This document shows positions 8,413-16,412 of a stretch of 64,000 bases of DNA, piece by piece. Where the stretch lies: positions 105,054 through 169,053 of the forward strand of contig CALUHI010000004.1 in the NCBI GenBank assembly GCA_944320405.1. The letters run 5' to 3'. The DNA is from an uncultured Eggerthellaceae bacterium. Its GTDB lineage: Bacteria > Actinomycetota > Coriobacteriia > Coriobacteriales > Eggerthellaceae. The notes under the pieces are model-generated. The model ran no database searches. It was not told the origin of the DNA and worked only from the letters and a program-made list of their open reading frames with translations. Position numbers and translations under genes: made by a program. The first letter of the stretch is position 1. Each line of letters begins with the position of its first letter.

Positions 8413-8445
8413 AAGCCGGAGCGGGTTTCCCGTTCCGGCTTTTTT
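8413..8445 (+). terminator. Intrinsic terminator after yebC
   Basis: A 13-bp stem (8413-8425 with 8429-8441, one G-U pair) with loop TTT, followed by an uninterrupted T run to 8445. This is a textbook rho-independent terminator and separates yebC from the ruv operon. Confidence 0.88.
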
Positions 8446-8485
8446 CGTTCAAGGGCATTTGCGGCTGGCTGTTGTGGTACTATTG

Positions 8486-8499
8486 CGAACATACGTTTG
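8486..8499 (+). promoter_or_regulatory. LexA (SOS) box upstream of ruvCAB
   Basis: CGAACATACGTTTG matches the Gram-positive LexA consensus CGAAC-N4-GTTCG with one difference in the right half. It lies 21 bp before the ruvC start and downstream of a possible -10 (TACTAT, 8478-8483), where a repressor would block transcription. ruvCAB is a classic SOS target. Confidence 0.7.
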
Positions 8500-8520
8500 C
8501 TTATGAGTGAGGAGCCGCAG

Positions 8521-9180
8521 GTGCCGCGCGTGGAACGCATCGTGCTAGGGATCGACCCGGGTTTGGCGAATACCGGTTGGGGCGTGGTGTCCCAGCAGGG
8601 TTCGCGTCTGTCGTGCCTTGCGTACGGATGCATCTCCACCGAGGCTTCGACTCCGCTTGCGCAGCGTCTGAAAACCATTCACGAGCAGATGGGCGCCGTT
8701 ATCGAGCGTTTCCATCCTAGCTGCGTGGGCATCGAGACCGTGTGGTTCGGCCAGAACATCACGGCGGCGTTCGCCACGGGTCAAGCGCGTGGCGCAGCGC
8801 TGGTGGCGTGCGCGGAAAGCAATCTGGATGTGGGGGAGTTCACTCCGCGGCAGATCAAGCTGGCGGTGGTTGGCACCGGCTCGGCCGAGAAAGACCAAGT
8901 GCAGTACATGGTGCGCAAGCTGCTGGCTCTCGACCACGACCCGCAACCCGACCATGCCGCCGACGCGTTGGCGGCGGCCATCTGCTACACCACGCATGAT
9001 GGCTTGGGCGGCACAGGTTCCTCCGGCGCGGGCGGCCTTGGCGCGATGGTGGCGGCAGCGGCGATTGCGCGTGACCAGGCGGCGAGTCGCGCCGCGACGG
9101 GTTCAGGCGGCGCAGCGGGGCAGGGCGGCTCCCGTTCAGCTGCACGTGCGGAGCTTTTGGCGAAAGTGCGGGAAGGATAA
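8521..9180 (+). CDS. ruvC: Holliday junction resolvase RuvC
   Basis: Cuts Holliday junctions symmetrically as part of RuvABC. I chose GTG 8521 because AGGAG lies 6 nt upstream; ATG 8503 is in frame but has no ribosome-binding site and would begin right after the LexA box. The catalytic carboxylates are Asp12 (GIDPG), Glu72 (GIETVWF) and the His145/Asp148 pair in DHAADALA. The last ~50 residues (219 aa total) are a low-complexity Gly/Ala/Ser-rich tail not needed for the fold; ordinary RuvC is ~170-190 aa. It is directly followed by ruvA. Confidence 0.94.
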   Translation: MPRVERIVLGIDPGLANTGWGVVSQQGSRLSCLAYGCISTEASTPLAQRLKTIHEQMGAVIERFHPSCVGIETVWFGQNITAAFATGQARGAALVACAESNLDVGEFTPRQIKLAVVGTGSAEKDQVQYMVRKLLALDHDPQPDHAADALAAAICYTTHDGLGGTGSSGAGGLGAMVAAAAIARDQAASRAATGSGGAAGQGGSRSAARAELLAKVREG

Positions 9181-9182
9181 CG

Positions 9183-9785
9183 ATGATCGCGTTTCTGAAA
9201 GGCGTTTTAGCGGGCCGGTCGGCCGACACTGCCTTCATCGAAGTGCGGGGCGTCGGGTATGCCGTCGGCATGTCTCAGGCAAGCCTGTCGAAGCTGCCCG
9301 AAACAGGCTCGGAAGTCCAGGTTCACACGCATTTGCAGGTGCGTGACGATGGCATTTCGCTGTACGGCTTCCTTTCGCTCGAGGAGCAAGCGCTTTTCGA
9401 GCAGCTCATCGGCGTGAGCGGCGTGGGGCCGAAAGTCGCTTTGGCGGCGCTGTCGGCGTTTCCGTCGCCGCAGGCGCTTGCGTCTGCCATCGCGGCTCAA
9501 GACGTGGCGGCCGTGCAGCGCATTCCCGGTGTGGGGAAGAAAACGGCTTCCCGCATCATCCTCGAGCTGAAGGGCTCGCTCGACCACGGGTTTGACCAGC
9601 TGTTTGGTTCCGACGGCCAGCCTGCCGCCCCTGCCGAGGGCGCGGCGCTGCAGGGTGCGCGCGAGGCGCTTCTGTCGATGGGCTTCACCTCCGCCGAAGT
9701 CGATCTGGCAACGAAGGGCGCTCCGGAGGACGCCTCCACCGAGGCGCTGCTAAAATACGCGTTGAAACGTTTGGGAACCGCGTAA
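9183..9785 (+). CDS. ruvA: Holliday junction branch migration protein RuvA
   Basis: Tetrameric junction-binding subunit that loads RuvB. It starts 2 bp after the ruvC stop. It has an N-terminal OB fold (MIAFLKGVLAGRSADTAFIE, with YGFLSLEEQALFEQLIGVSGVG), tandem helix-hairpin-helix motifs (GVSGVGPKVALAAL and IPGVGKKTASRIILELK) and a flexible linker. The C-terminal RuvB-binding domain follows (AREALLSMGFTSAEVDLA). Length 200 aa is typical. It is co-transcribed with ruvC and ruvB under the LexA box. Confidence 0.96.
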   Translation: MIAFLKGVLAGRSADTAFIEVRGVGYAVGMSQASLSKLPETGSEVQVHTHLQVRDDGISLYGFLSLEEQALFEQLIGVSGVGPKVALAALSAFPSPQALASAIAAQDVAAVQRIPGVGKKTASRIILELKGSLDHGFDQLFGSDGQPAAPAEGAALQGAREALLSMGFTSAEVDLATKGAPEDASTEALLKYALKRLGTA

Positions 9786-9812
9786 CGGCGCGGGTAGGAG
9801 CATCTGACCATC

Positions 9813-10910
9813 ATGGCTGACAACGGCGTGAAATTGGAAGGCATCATGTTCGAGGCGGGCGGCCCCACCTTCGGCGCGCCTGCAGGCGGGCATGCCGACG
9901 CGCGGCGGCGGGCTGTTTCCCCCGAGCTGCAGGAGGACGATCTCGCCTTCGACCGAAGCCTGCGCCCCAAGCGTTTGGGCGACTATCTGGGCCAAACCAA
10001 GATCAAGGAATCGCTCGCCATCCTCATCGAGGCTGCTCAGGCGCGTGGCGATGTCGTCGACCACATTCTGTTCTCCGGACCTCCGGGCCTGGGCAAAACC
10101 ACCCTTGCGCAGGTCGTTGCCAACGAGCTGGGGGCGAACATCCGCACCACCAGCGGCCCTGCCATCGAGCGCACGGGCGACCTTGCTGCCATCCTCACCA
10201 ACCTCGAGGAAGGCGACGTCTTGTTCATCGACGAGATCCACCGCCTCAACCGCATGGTGGAAGAGGTTCTGTACCCCGCGCTGGAGGATTACGCGCTGGA
10301 CATCGTGGTGGGCAAGGGGCCTGCGGCGCGCTCCATCCGCTTGGATCTTCCGCGCTTCACGCTCATTGGCGCCACCACGCGCACCGGCTTGCTTACCGGA
10401 CCGCTGCGCGACCGCTTCGGCATCGCGTTCAGGCTCCAGTACTACACCCCCGACGAGCTTGCCGCCATCGTGCGACGCTCGGCGTCCATTTTGGGCGTCG
10501 ACATCCAGCAAGACGGCGCGCTGGAGATCGCACGGCGCAGCCGTGGCACCCCGCGTTTGGCGAACCGCCTGCTCAAGCGCGTGCGCGACTGGGCGCAGGT
10601 GCGCGGCGACGGCGTCATCGACGAAGACGTGGCGGCTGCGGCGCTCAGTTTCTTCGAAGTGGACGGGCTGGGTCTCGATGCGGTGGACAATCGCCTGCTC
10701 GAACTGTTGGCCGTACAGTTCTCCGGTCGCCCGGTGGGTTTGACCACGCTTGCCTCGGCGCTTTCGGAGGATCCCGACACCGTGGAAGACGTATACGAGC
10801 CCTTCCTCATGCAGCAGGGCCTCATGGTGCGCACCCCCAAGGGCCGCCAGGCCACCGCGCGCGCCTACGAGCATCTCGGCATGGTGCCGCCCGAGGGCTT
10901 CGGCGCGTAG
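9813..10910 (+). CDS. ruvB: Holliday junction DNA helicase RuvB
   Basis: AAA+ motor driving branch migration with RuvA. The Walker A is GPPGLGKTT (Lys95) and the Walker B/DEIH is FIDEIHRLN (Asp140-Glu141). Sensor 1 lies in [11 protein letters not shown], the arginine finger in GPLRDRFGI, and the C-terminal winged helix is complete ([28 protein letters not shown]). The N-terminus carries ~35 extra residues ([20 protein letters not shown]) before the usual start. Final gene of ruvCAB; a TAGGAGC site lies 12 nt before the ATG. Confidence 0.96.
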   Translation: MADNGVKLEGIMFEAGGPTFGAPAGGHADARRRAVSPELQEDDLAFDRSLRPKRLGDYLGQTKIKESLAILIEAAQARGDVVDHILFSGPPGLGKTTLAQVVANELGANIRTTSGPAIERTGDLAAILTNLEEGDVLFIDEIHRLNRMVEEVLYPALEDYALDIVVGKGPAARSIRLDLPRFTLIGATTRTGLLTGPLRDRFGIAFRLQYYTPDELAAIVRRSASILGVDIQQDGALEIARRSRGTPRLANRLLKRVRDWAQVRGDGVIDEDVAAAALSFFEVDGLGLDAVDNRLLELLAVQFSGRPVGLTTLASALSEDPDTVEDVYEPFLMQQGLMVRTPKGRQATARAYEHLGMVPPEGFGA

Positions 10911-10922
10911 AAAGGCAATGCG

Positions 10923-11531
10923 ATGTTTGAGCGCGATTATCTGATGAAACTGATACTGGGCTACTTCAAGCTCATCGTCGTGGTCGTGAAGCGGGCCGAA
11001 AAAGAGAAAGACCCTGAGGGTGCCGCCAACATGCTGGAGGCTGCCATCGGCGAGGCTACCGAGATCGACGCTGAGATCCTGTTGTCGCTGTCGCCCGATT
11101 CCATCGCCAGCATCCTGCAGGTTTCTGGGACCGACCCGAAGGTGGTCGGGTACGTGGCGCATGGCTTGCTGCTGGAGTCGCACTACCTCATGGTCGCCTG
11201 CGACTTCGCCCGCGCCGAACTGCGCGAACAGCAGGCGCGCGCCTTGGCGGAAGCCTACGGAATCGATCTTCCCGACAACCCGGCCGAAGCCGAGAACCTG
11301 CTGATGGAGGCCGCGGAACAAGGGCTGCTCGACGAAGAAGGAGAACCTTCTTCCCAAGAGGATGCCGACCCCGCGGCAGCGTTTGCCGCACGGGCCGAAA
11401 AGGCGCGCGACACGGCCTTTTTCAAGGAAACGGAAGCGTCGGGGCGCTTCGATCCAGACGCCCCGCTCATGCAGGACGAGCTGCATGAAGAGGGCTCTTT
11501 CGGATGGCAAGACGACGTTGCACGCAGGTGA
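10923..11531 (+). CDS. Uncharacterised protein downstream of ruvB (DUF6483-like)
   Basis: A 202-aa soluble protein of unknown function beginning 12 bp after ruvB. The first ~130 residues are predicted helical (MFERDYLMKLILGYFKLIVVVVK, then alternating amphipathic helices). They resemble the small all-helical DUF6483-type proteins, but I cannot verify the family. The C-terminal 70 residues are acidic and probably disordered (DEEGEPSSQEDADPAAAF). There is no membrane segment or signal peptide. Its position suggests co-transcription with ruvCAB, which does not by itself imply a repair role. Confidence 0.7.
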   Translation: MFERDYLMKLILGYFKLIVVVVKRAEKEKDPEGAANMLEAAIGEATEIDAEILLSLSPDSIASILQVSGTDPKVVGYVAHGLLLESHYLMVACDFARAELREQQARALAEAYGIDLPDNPAEAENLLMEAAEQGLLDEEGEPSSQEDADPAAAFAARAEKARDTAFFKETEASGRFDPDAPLMQDELHEEGSFGWQDDVARR

Positions 11532-11623
11532 TCCTCAATAGGCGATTAATCCGGGGCTTAAATTCCTACGAAATGGAAAACCTGATCTTAATTCAAGAGG
11601 CAATGGCGTATGATATGCGTCGT

Positions 11624-11711
11624 GCCCTCGAAGTGAGGGCAGTGTTGCCGCCATGCAGCACGAAGCAATAATCCCCCCGGGTAAGCCCAGGGGAAGGAAA
11701 GAGGATTTAAA
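11624..11711 (+). promoter_or_regulatory. Structured 5' leader of the cold-shock gene
   Basis: A possible -10 (TATGAT, 11609-11614) precedes a hairpin (GCCCTC 11624-11629 with GAGGGC 11635-11640) and a C/G-rich second stem (CCCGGG...CCC around 11675-11693). A GGGGAAGGAAAGAGG site follows just before the ATG. Long structured leaders are usual for csp genes, where they make translation temperature-sensitive; that role is inferred. Confidence 0.4.
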
Positions 11712-11915
11712 ATGGCGGAAGGCGTTGTTAAGTGGTTCAACCCCGAGAAGGGCTACGGCTTCATCTCCCAGAACGATGGCGAGGATCTGTTCGTGCACTT
11801 CTCTGAGATTCAGATGGACGGGTTCAAGACCCTCGACGAGGGCCAGCGCGTGTCCTTCGAGGTGACCACCGGCCAGAACGGCAAGCTCCAGGCGAGCAAC
11901 GTGGTGAAGCTGTAA
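11712..11915 (+). CDS. Cold-shock protein (CspA family)
   Basis: A 67-aa single OB-fold RNA chaperone. RNP1 (KGYGFISQ) and RNP2 (DLFVHFSEI) are both present, as is the start [14 protein letters not shown]. It binds single-stranded RNA/DNA and prevents secondary structure. It stands alone between the ruv operon and queA, with its own leader and a strong terminator, as expected for a highly expressed csp gene. Confidence 0.96.
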   Translation: MAEGVVKWFNPEKGYGFISQNDGEDLFVHFSEIQMDGFKTLDEGQRVSFEVTTGQNGKLQASNVVKL

Positions 11916-11941
11916 AGCATCACGCATAGTCACGAATGCCG

Positions 11942-11969
11942 ATGGCCCCGCAGTGCGGGGCCATTTTTT
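11942..11969 (+). terminator. Intrinsic terminator after the csp gene
   Basis: A perfect 10-bp stem (11942-11951 with 11955-11964), loop AGT, and six Ts (11964-11969). Confidence 0.92.
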
Positions 11970-11985
11970 ATGCCTGGCTTCGCGG

Positions 11986-11991
11986 TATAAT
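11986..11991 (+). promoter_or_regulatory. Probable -10 element of queA
   Basis: A perfect TATAAT lies 35 bp before the queA ATG, just after the csp terminator. No convincing -35 is seen; several genes here (pyk, modB, coaX) have the same perfect -10/weak -35 arrangement. Confidence 0.45.
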
Positions 11992-12026
11992 GCGCGAGGA
12001 CTTTTTCGAGCTAGCAAGGAAGCATC

Positions 12027-13115
12027 ATGAGAACCGACGATTTCGATTACGAACTGCCCCAAGAGCTGATCGCGCAGGAGCCTTCCGCCGTGCGCGATGC
12101 GTGCCGCATGCTGAAAATGGATCGCGTTACAGGCGCGCTCGAAGATCGCATCTTCCATGATGTGGGTGAATACCTGCGACCGGGAGATCTGCTGGTGGCA
12201 AACGAGACGCGCGTGATGCCGGCGCGCTTGCTGGGCGCCAAGCGCGGAACGGGCGGCTCTGCCGAGGTGTTCTTGCTGCGCGAGGTGTTCGGACGCGAGC
12301 CTAAGACGAACTCGTCTGCCCTATGGGAGACGCTGGTGCGCCCTGGGCGCCGCCTGAAGCCGGGTGCCGTGGTCGATTTCGCCGACGCGACGGGCGAAGT
12401 CGTGCTTTCTGCGGAGATCGTCGATTGGGTCGAAGACAAAGGCGACGGCGGCAAAGGCGAGCGTCTGGTGCGTCTGACCACGCCGCTGGCTTCGCTTGAC
12501 GATGCGCTTCATGCGGTGGGGCACACGCCGTTGCCGCCCTACATCAAAGACTACGCGGGCGACGAAGAGCTCTATCAAACGGTGTATTCCACTCGTGAGC
12601 GTTCGGCCGCCGCACCGACGGCGGGTCTGCACTTCACGCCTGAGCTCATCGAGCAGCTGAAGCAAAAGGGTGTGCGCTGGGAGACGGTCGAGCTCGAGGT
12701 GGGGCTGGACACGTTCCGCCTGGTGGACGAGGACGACCCCGAGCAGCACAAGATCCACACCGAGCTCTACACCGTGCCGCAGCGCACTGTGGATGCTGTT
12801 GCCGAGACGAAGGCGAACGGCGGTCGCGTGATCGCCGTGGGAACCACCAGCGTGCGCAGCCTGGAAAGCGCATGGGATGCCGAGGCCAGATCCATCGTTG
12901 CGCGCGACCGCGAGGCGACGTCTCTCTACATCTTGCCGGGATACCATTACAACGTGGTTGACGGCCTCATCACCAATTTCCACGTGCCTCGCTCGACCCT
13001 CATGATGCTCGTGAGCGCTTTCTCCACTCGCGAAAACATCATGGCCGCCTACAAGCACGCCGTCAAAGAGCGCTACCGCTTCTTCTCTTTTGGAGATGCG
13101 ATGCTAATCATTTAG
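12027..13115 (+). CDS. queA: S-adenosylmethionine:tRNA ribosyltransferase-isomerase QueA
   Basis: Transfers and isomerises the ribosyl part of SAM onto 7-aminomethyl-7-deazaguanine at the tRNA wobble position, giving epoxyqueuosine. Signatures: FDYELPQELIAQEP, LLVANETRVMPARL, the HTPLPPYIKD loop, the ERSAAAPTAGLHFT motif and NFHVPRSTLMMLVSAF. Length 362 aa is normal. AAGGAAGC precedes the ATG. Its last 8 bases overlap the end of the convergent histidine kinase gene. tgt is not in the window. Confidence 0.96.
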   Translation: MRTDDFDYELPQELIAQEPSAVRDACRMLKMDRVTGALEDRIFHDVGEYLRPGDLLVANETRVMPARLLGAKRGTGGSAEVFLLREVFGREPKTNSSALWETLVRPGRRLKPGAVVDFADATGEVVLSAEIVDWVEDKGDGGKGERLVRLTTPLASLDDALHAVGHTPLPPYIKDYAGDEELYQTVYSTRERSAAAPTAGLHFTPELIEQLKQKGVRWETVELEVGLDTFRLVDEDDPEQHKIHTELYTVPQRTVDAVAETKANGGRVIAVGTTSVRSLESAWDAEARSIVARDREATSLYILPGYHYNVVDGLITNFHVPRSTLMMLVSAFSTRENIMAAYKHAVKERYRFFSFGDAMLII

Positions 13116-14094
13116 TTCCTTCGGGTGGGATCGAGGGAATGGCGACGATGAAGCAGGCGCCGCCTTCTGGCAGGTTCACCGCTTCGACCGTGCCGTCGTG
13201 CGCTTCCACGATCGACTTTACGATGGAAAGCCCCAGGCCGGTGCCGCCAGTGCCGCGTGCGCGTGAGGCGTCGGTGCGGTAGAAGCGCTCGAATAGCAGC
13301 TTGGGGTCAACGTCGCCGAATCCGGTTCCGTCGTCTTTCACGGTGATGATTGAGTTGCCGCGCATGCCAAACAGATCCACCACGATATGTCCGCCGGGTT
13401 CGATGAAGCGGCTGGCGTTGTCGACCAGGTTTGAAATGACCTGGCGCAATTGGTCACGATCGCCCAGGACATCGGGGGCTTCACCCTCAACCCAAGCGTT
13501 GGCATGACGCTCGTCCAGCACCGGGCGCAGCGCATCAATCACGCTTTGCGCAAGGTCGTGCAGATTCACACGCGCCAGATCCAGCGGACGCGTTCCGTCT
13601 TCGATGTGCTGCAGCGCCAGGAGATCGTTCACCATGCGGCTGAGGCGCTCGCTTTCTTCCACGATGATGGTGCAGAACTTGTCGTGCAGCTCGGGCGGCA
13701 AGTCAGGGTCTCGCAGCAGGTCGGCGTTGCCGCGGATGGCGGTAAGCGGTGTGCGCAGCTCATGCGCGACGTCGCTGACGAAGGCAGCTTGGCGCTTCTC
13801 GCGAAGCACGAGATCTTGCTGTTGGTTGGCTGACTTTTTCACCAAGGCGGCTATCGTGCCGGCAAGCTCGTCGGCCTCGTGCAGACGGCCGTCGGCGGTG
13901 AACACCGGCTCGCCTCCGGCAGCGAATGCGCGTACCTGTTTTTCGAGGATGTTCAGAGGCTCAGCCAGAAAATGCCCGATGATCAGGCTCAAGGCGAACG
14001 TCAGCACGCCCAAGGGAAGCAGCAGCGCAAAAATCGCCACCGGCGCGTCGCTCGAGAGATACCAAACACTCAGCGCCAGCGTGCCCACCAGCAC
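13108..14094 (-). CDS. Membrane sensor histidine kinase
   Basis: Partner kinase of the response regulator upstream. Visible modules: a membrane span (APVAIFALLLPLGVLTFALSLII), a HAMP-like linker, the H-box (SDVAHELRTPLTAIRGN), the N-box (SNLVDNASRF), DDGTGFG, the F-box (LFERFYRTDASR) and GTGGTGLGLSIV. The GTG at 14094 is the first conventional start, but it would cut the first membrane helix in half. In the same frame, 48 bases upstream, an ATC at 14142-14140 sits behind GAGGA and would give IKRLQTYFACLSTLLSVLVG, a complete first helix. The true start is probably there, as a rare AUC start or a base error for ATG. The signal sensed is unknown. Confidence 0.9.
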   Translation of the reverse strand: MLVGTLALSVWYLSSDAPVAIFALLLPLGVLTFALSLIIGHFLAEPLNILEKQVRAFAAGGEPVFTADGRLHEADELAGTIAALVKKSANQQQDLVLREKRQAAFVSDVAHELRTPLTAIRGNADLLRDPDLPPELHDKFCTIIVEESERLSRMVNDLLALQHIEDGTRPLDLARVNLHDLAQSVIDALRPVLDERHANAWVEGEAPDVLGDRDQLRQVISNLVDNASRFIEPGGHIVVDLFGMRGNSIITVKDDGTGFGDVDPKLLFERFYRTDASRARGTGGTGLGLSIVKSIVEAHDGTVEAVNLPEGGACFIVAIPSIPPEGTK

Positions 14095-14175
14095 CGAGAG
14101 CAGCGTGGAAAGGCAGGCGAAATATGTCTGGAGCCGTTTGATGCAGTCCTCGTTTCTTTGCGGCGTGCGTTTGGG

Positions 14176-14871
14176 CTACTGGCGGAAACGGTAGCCGTAG
14201 CCGCGCACGGTTTCTACGAGGCCGGGGTCGTATCCGGCGCTTTCGATTTTGTCACGCAGGCGCTTGATGTGGGTGTCGACGGTTTTGGTTTCGGTCAGGT
14301 ACTCCCAGCCCCATGCCTCGCGCAGCAGATCCTCTCGCGAAACCACCTTGCCGGCGTTGCGCATCAGGCAAGCCAACAGTTCGAACTCGCGCGGCGTCAG
14401 CTCAATGGGGCCCGCATCGCCCTTGGCGGTGTGGGCGTCTTCATCAAGCGTGATGCCGCTTGCGGTGATGGCGCGCGAAACGGTGGGGAAGTCGCCGCCA
14501 GAGCCGCGGCGCAAAAGCGCACGCACGCGGGCAATCAGCTCGCGCACGCCAAACGGCTTGGCCAGGTAATCGTCACCGCCGATCTCCAAGCCCACCACTT
14601 TGTCCAGCTCGGTGTCGCGTGCGGAAAGGAACAGCACCGGGGCGGAGGTTTTCGAACGCAGGCGGCGGCACAGCTCGTAGCCGTCCATGCCGGGAAGCAT
14701 GATGTCCAACACGAACAGGTCGTAAGGCTTCTTCAACGCCATGTCGTAGGCGGTCTCGCCGTTGTCTGAAACGTCTACGTCGAAACCCTCCTTCTTAAGC
14801 GCGTAAGAGACGAACTCGGTGATGGAGGGCTCGTCGTCGACCAAAAGGATACGTGCAGGACTGTCGCTCAT
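14176..14871 (-). CDS. OmpR/PhoB-family response regulator
   Basis: A 231-aa DNA-binding regulator phosphorylated by the adjacent kinase. The start MSDSPARI at 14871 follows AAGGAAGG; longer in-frame starts lack a site. The receiver domain has the acidic pair in LLVDDEPS, phospho-Asp in LFVLDIMLPGMDG, and Lys in DYLAKPFGVREL. The winged-helix output domain ends LVETVRGYGYRFRQ. Its stop codon lies in the kinase's frame 33 bp before the proposed kinase start, so the two are co-transcribed. Divergent to coaX. Confidence 0.94.
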   Translation of the reverse strand: MSDSPARILLVDDEPSITEFVSYALKKEGFDVDVSDNGETAYDMALKKPYDLFVLDIMLPGMDGYELCRRLRSKTSAPVLFLSARDTELDKVVGLEIGGDDYLAKPFGVRELIARVRALLRRGSGGDFPTVSRAITASGITLDEDAHTAKGDAGPIELTPREFELLACLMRNAGKVVSREDLLREAWGWEYLTETKTVDTHIKRLRDKIESAGYDPGLVETVRGYGYRFRQ

Positions 14872-14959
14872 CGTAGTGCCTTCCTTGGCCGGCTCTGGCG
14901 CGTGCGCGCCTGCGCCGGATCGGTTGCCGCTCCGCATGCCCCAAACGCGGGGCTGCGGT

Positions 14960-14998
14960 ATCATACAGGGCTGTTGCGCGTTGCCTGTTCCCTATAAT
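14960..14998. promoter_or_regulatory. Divergent promoter region, two-component system / coaX
   Basis: On the plus strand TATAAT (14993-14998) precedes coaX. On the minus strand TATGAT (14965-14960) could be the -10 for the response regulator. Neither has a good -35. Confidence 0.4.
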
Positions 14999-15076
14999 GG
15001 GAGGGCAAATGCGCAGGCTCAAGCCCGCTTTCGATTATAGCCGCCGCGTGCGGGCGGGAAAGGGAAGGTTGCAAAG

Positions 15077-15847
15077 ATGTTGCTTGCCATCGACGTGGGA
15101 AACACCCAGTCTGTCATCGGCGTGTACGACGGTGCCGACCTGAAGCACATGTGGCGCATCGCCACCAATAAGAACCACACGGCCGACGAGCTGCGCATGA
15201 AGCTGGTGCCACTGTTGGAGTCCGAGGGCATCGATGCTGCTTGTCTGAGCGGTGCGGTTCTGGCTTCGGTGGTGCCGCAGCTCACGGGCGGCTGGCAATC
15301 GGCACTGCGCAAGCTTACTGGTGCTGAAGCGGTGGTGTGCACGGCTGCGGCGGCCGGCGAGGACCTGTTCCCCACGGCGTATTCCAATCCTGCTGAAATC
15401 GGCGCCGACCGCGTTGCCGATGCGGTGGCGGCGCGCGCCCTGTACGGTCAGCCTGTGGTGGTGGTTGACTTCGGTACCGCCACGAACATCGAGGTCATCG
15501 ACCGCGACGGCGTGTTCGTGGGCGGCGTTATCGCGCCGGGTGTGGAGACGTCGGCATCGGCACTGTTCTCGCACGCGAACCGTCTTTCCGCAATCGAATT
15601 GGAAGACCCCCACACCGCTATCGGCGACAACACCGCCCATGCTATCCAGGCGGGCATCGTCTACGGCGAGGTTGACCGCGTGGACGGCCTTGTGGGGCGC
15701 ATCTTCGCGCAGCTGGGCTACGAAGCTCCGGTTGTTGCGACGGGTGGTTTGGCCCCGCGCGTGGCACCGTTGTCGCGCACCATCACCCAGGTGAACCCCG
15801 AGCTCACGCTTGAGGGCTTGCGCCGCATCTACGAGGCGAGGGCGTAA
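15077..15847 (+). CDS. coaX: Type III pantothenate kinase
   Basis: Phosphorylates pantothenate, the first step of coenzyme A synthesis. It has the acetate/sugar kinase-fold motifs of the CoaX class: LLAIDVGNTQSVIGVY (phosphate 1), IGADRVADAVAA, VVVDFGTATNIEVID (phosphate 2) and GGVIAPGVETSASALF, then VVATGGLA. Length 256 aa fits. GGGAAGG precedes the ATG. The next gene begins 1 base after its stop, suggesting an operon. Confidence 0.95.
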   Translation: MLLAIDVGNTQSVIGVYDGADLKHMWRIATNKNHTADELRMKLVPLLESEGIDAACLSGAVLASVVPQLTGGWQSALRKLTGAEAVVCTAAAAGEDLFPTAYSNPAEIGADRVADAVAARALYGQPVVVVDFGTATNIEVIDRDGVFVGGVIAPGVETSASALFSHANRLSAIELEDPHTAIGDNTAHAIQAGIVYGEVDRVDGLVGRIFAQLGYEAPVVATGGLAPRVAPLSRTITQVNPELTLEGLRRIYEARA

Positions 15848-15848
15848 C

Positions 15849-16295
15849 GTGTCGGTAGAGGTGGAAGAGGCAGAAGCGCTTGCGGAAGGCGCTATTGCTG
15901 CCGACAAGGGCGCCGACGTGCCGCTGCATTTCGACGGCGAGAACAGCTATCCGGAGTGCCAGCGCTGCGGGTCGTGCTGCCAGGTGAATGTGCTGGCTAT
16001 GACGCACGAGGAAGTGGCGCGCATCCGCGCCTACATGGTCGAGCACGATGTGCATCCCATCGACCGTCACAAGGAAAGCTGCTGCTTCCAAAACGAAAAC
16101 GGCGACGGCTGCATGGTGTGGCCCGTGCGCGCCCAGGTGTGCCGCCTTCACAACTGCCACGTTTCGCGCATCGAGATCCTGCGCCGCAACCCGTCCATCC
16201 ATGTGCCGGAAGACATTCCCCTGGTCGACCTGCACGAGTGCTTCATCAACGGCCACGAGATCGACCCCCGCTACGAATCGGTGCCGCAGGGGTAG
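15849..16295 (+). CDS. YkgJ-family cysteine-cluster protein
   Basis: A 148-aa protein with a conserved cysteine cluster likely to bind zinc or an iron-sulphur centre: CQRCGSCCQVN near the start, then SCCFQNENGDGCMVW and VCRLHNC. This is the CxxCxxCC pattern of the YkgJ/UPF0153 family. I start it at GTG 15849, one base after the coaX stop, because the coaX frame covers anything earlier. The function of the family is not established; coupling to coaX is by position only. Confidence 0.8.
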   Translation: MSVEVEEAEALAEGAIAADKGADVPLHFDGENSYPECQRCGSCCQVNVLAMTHEEVARIRAYMVEHDVHPIDRHKESCCFQNENGDGCMVWPVRAQVCRLHNCHVSRIEILRRNPSIHVPEDIPLVDLHECFINGHEIDPRYESVPQG

Positions 16296-16412
16296 GGCGG
16301 GAGTTTCAGCAGTTTCAAGCAGGCTTGATCGATCCGTTTTCGCCAGCCATGCTGGTATAGTGGGAACGTCGTTCTTTTTCCTAGAACGGCAGCGTCAAGG
16401 AGGACGGAGCCC

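Noticed and set aside
8503..8520. ATG start of ruvC at 8503
   Set aside because: No ribosome-binding site; it would start 4 bases after the LexA box. GTG 8521 has AGGAG at ideal distance.
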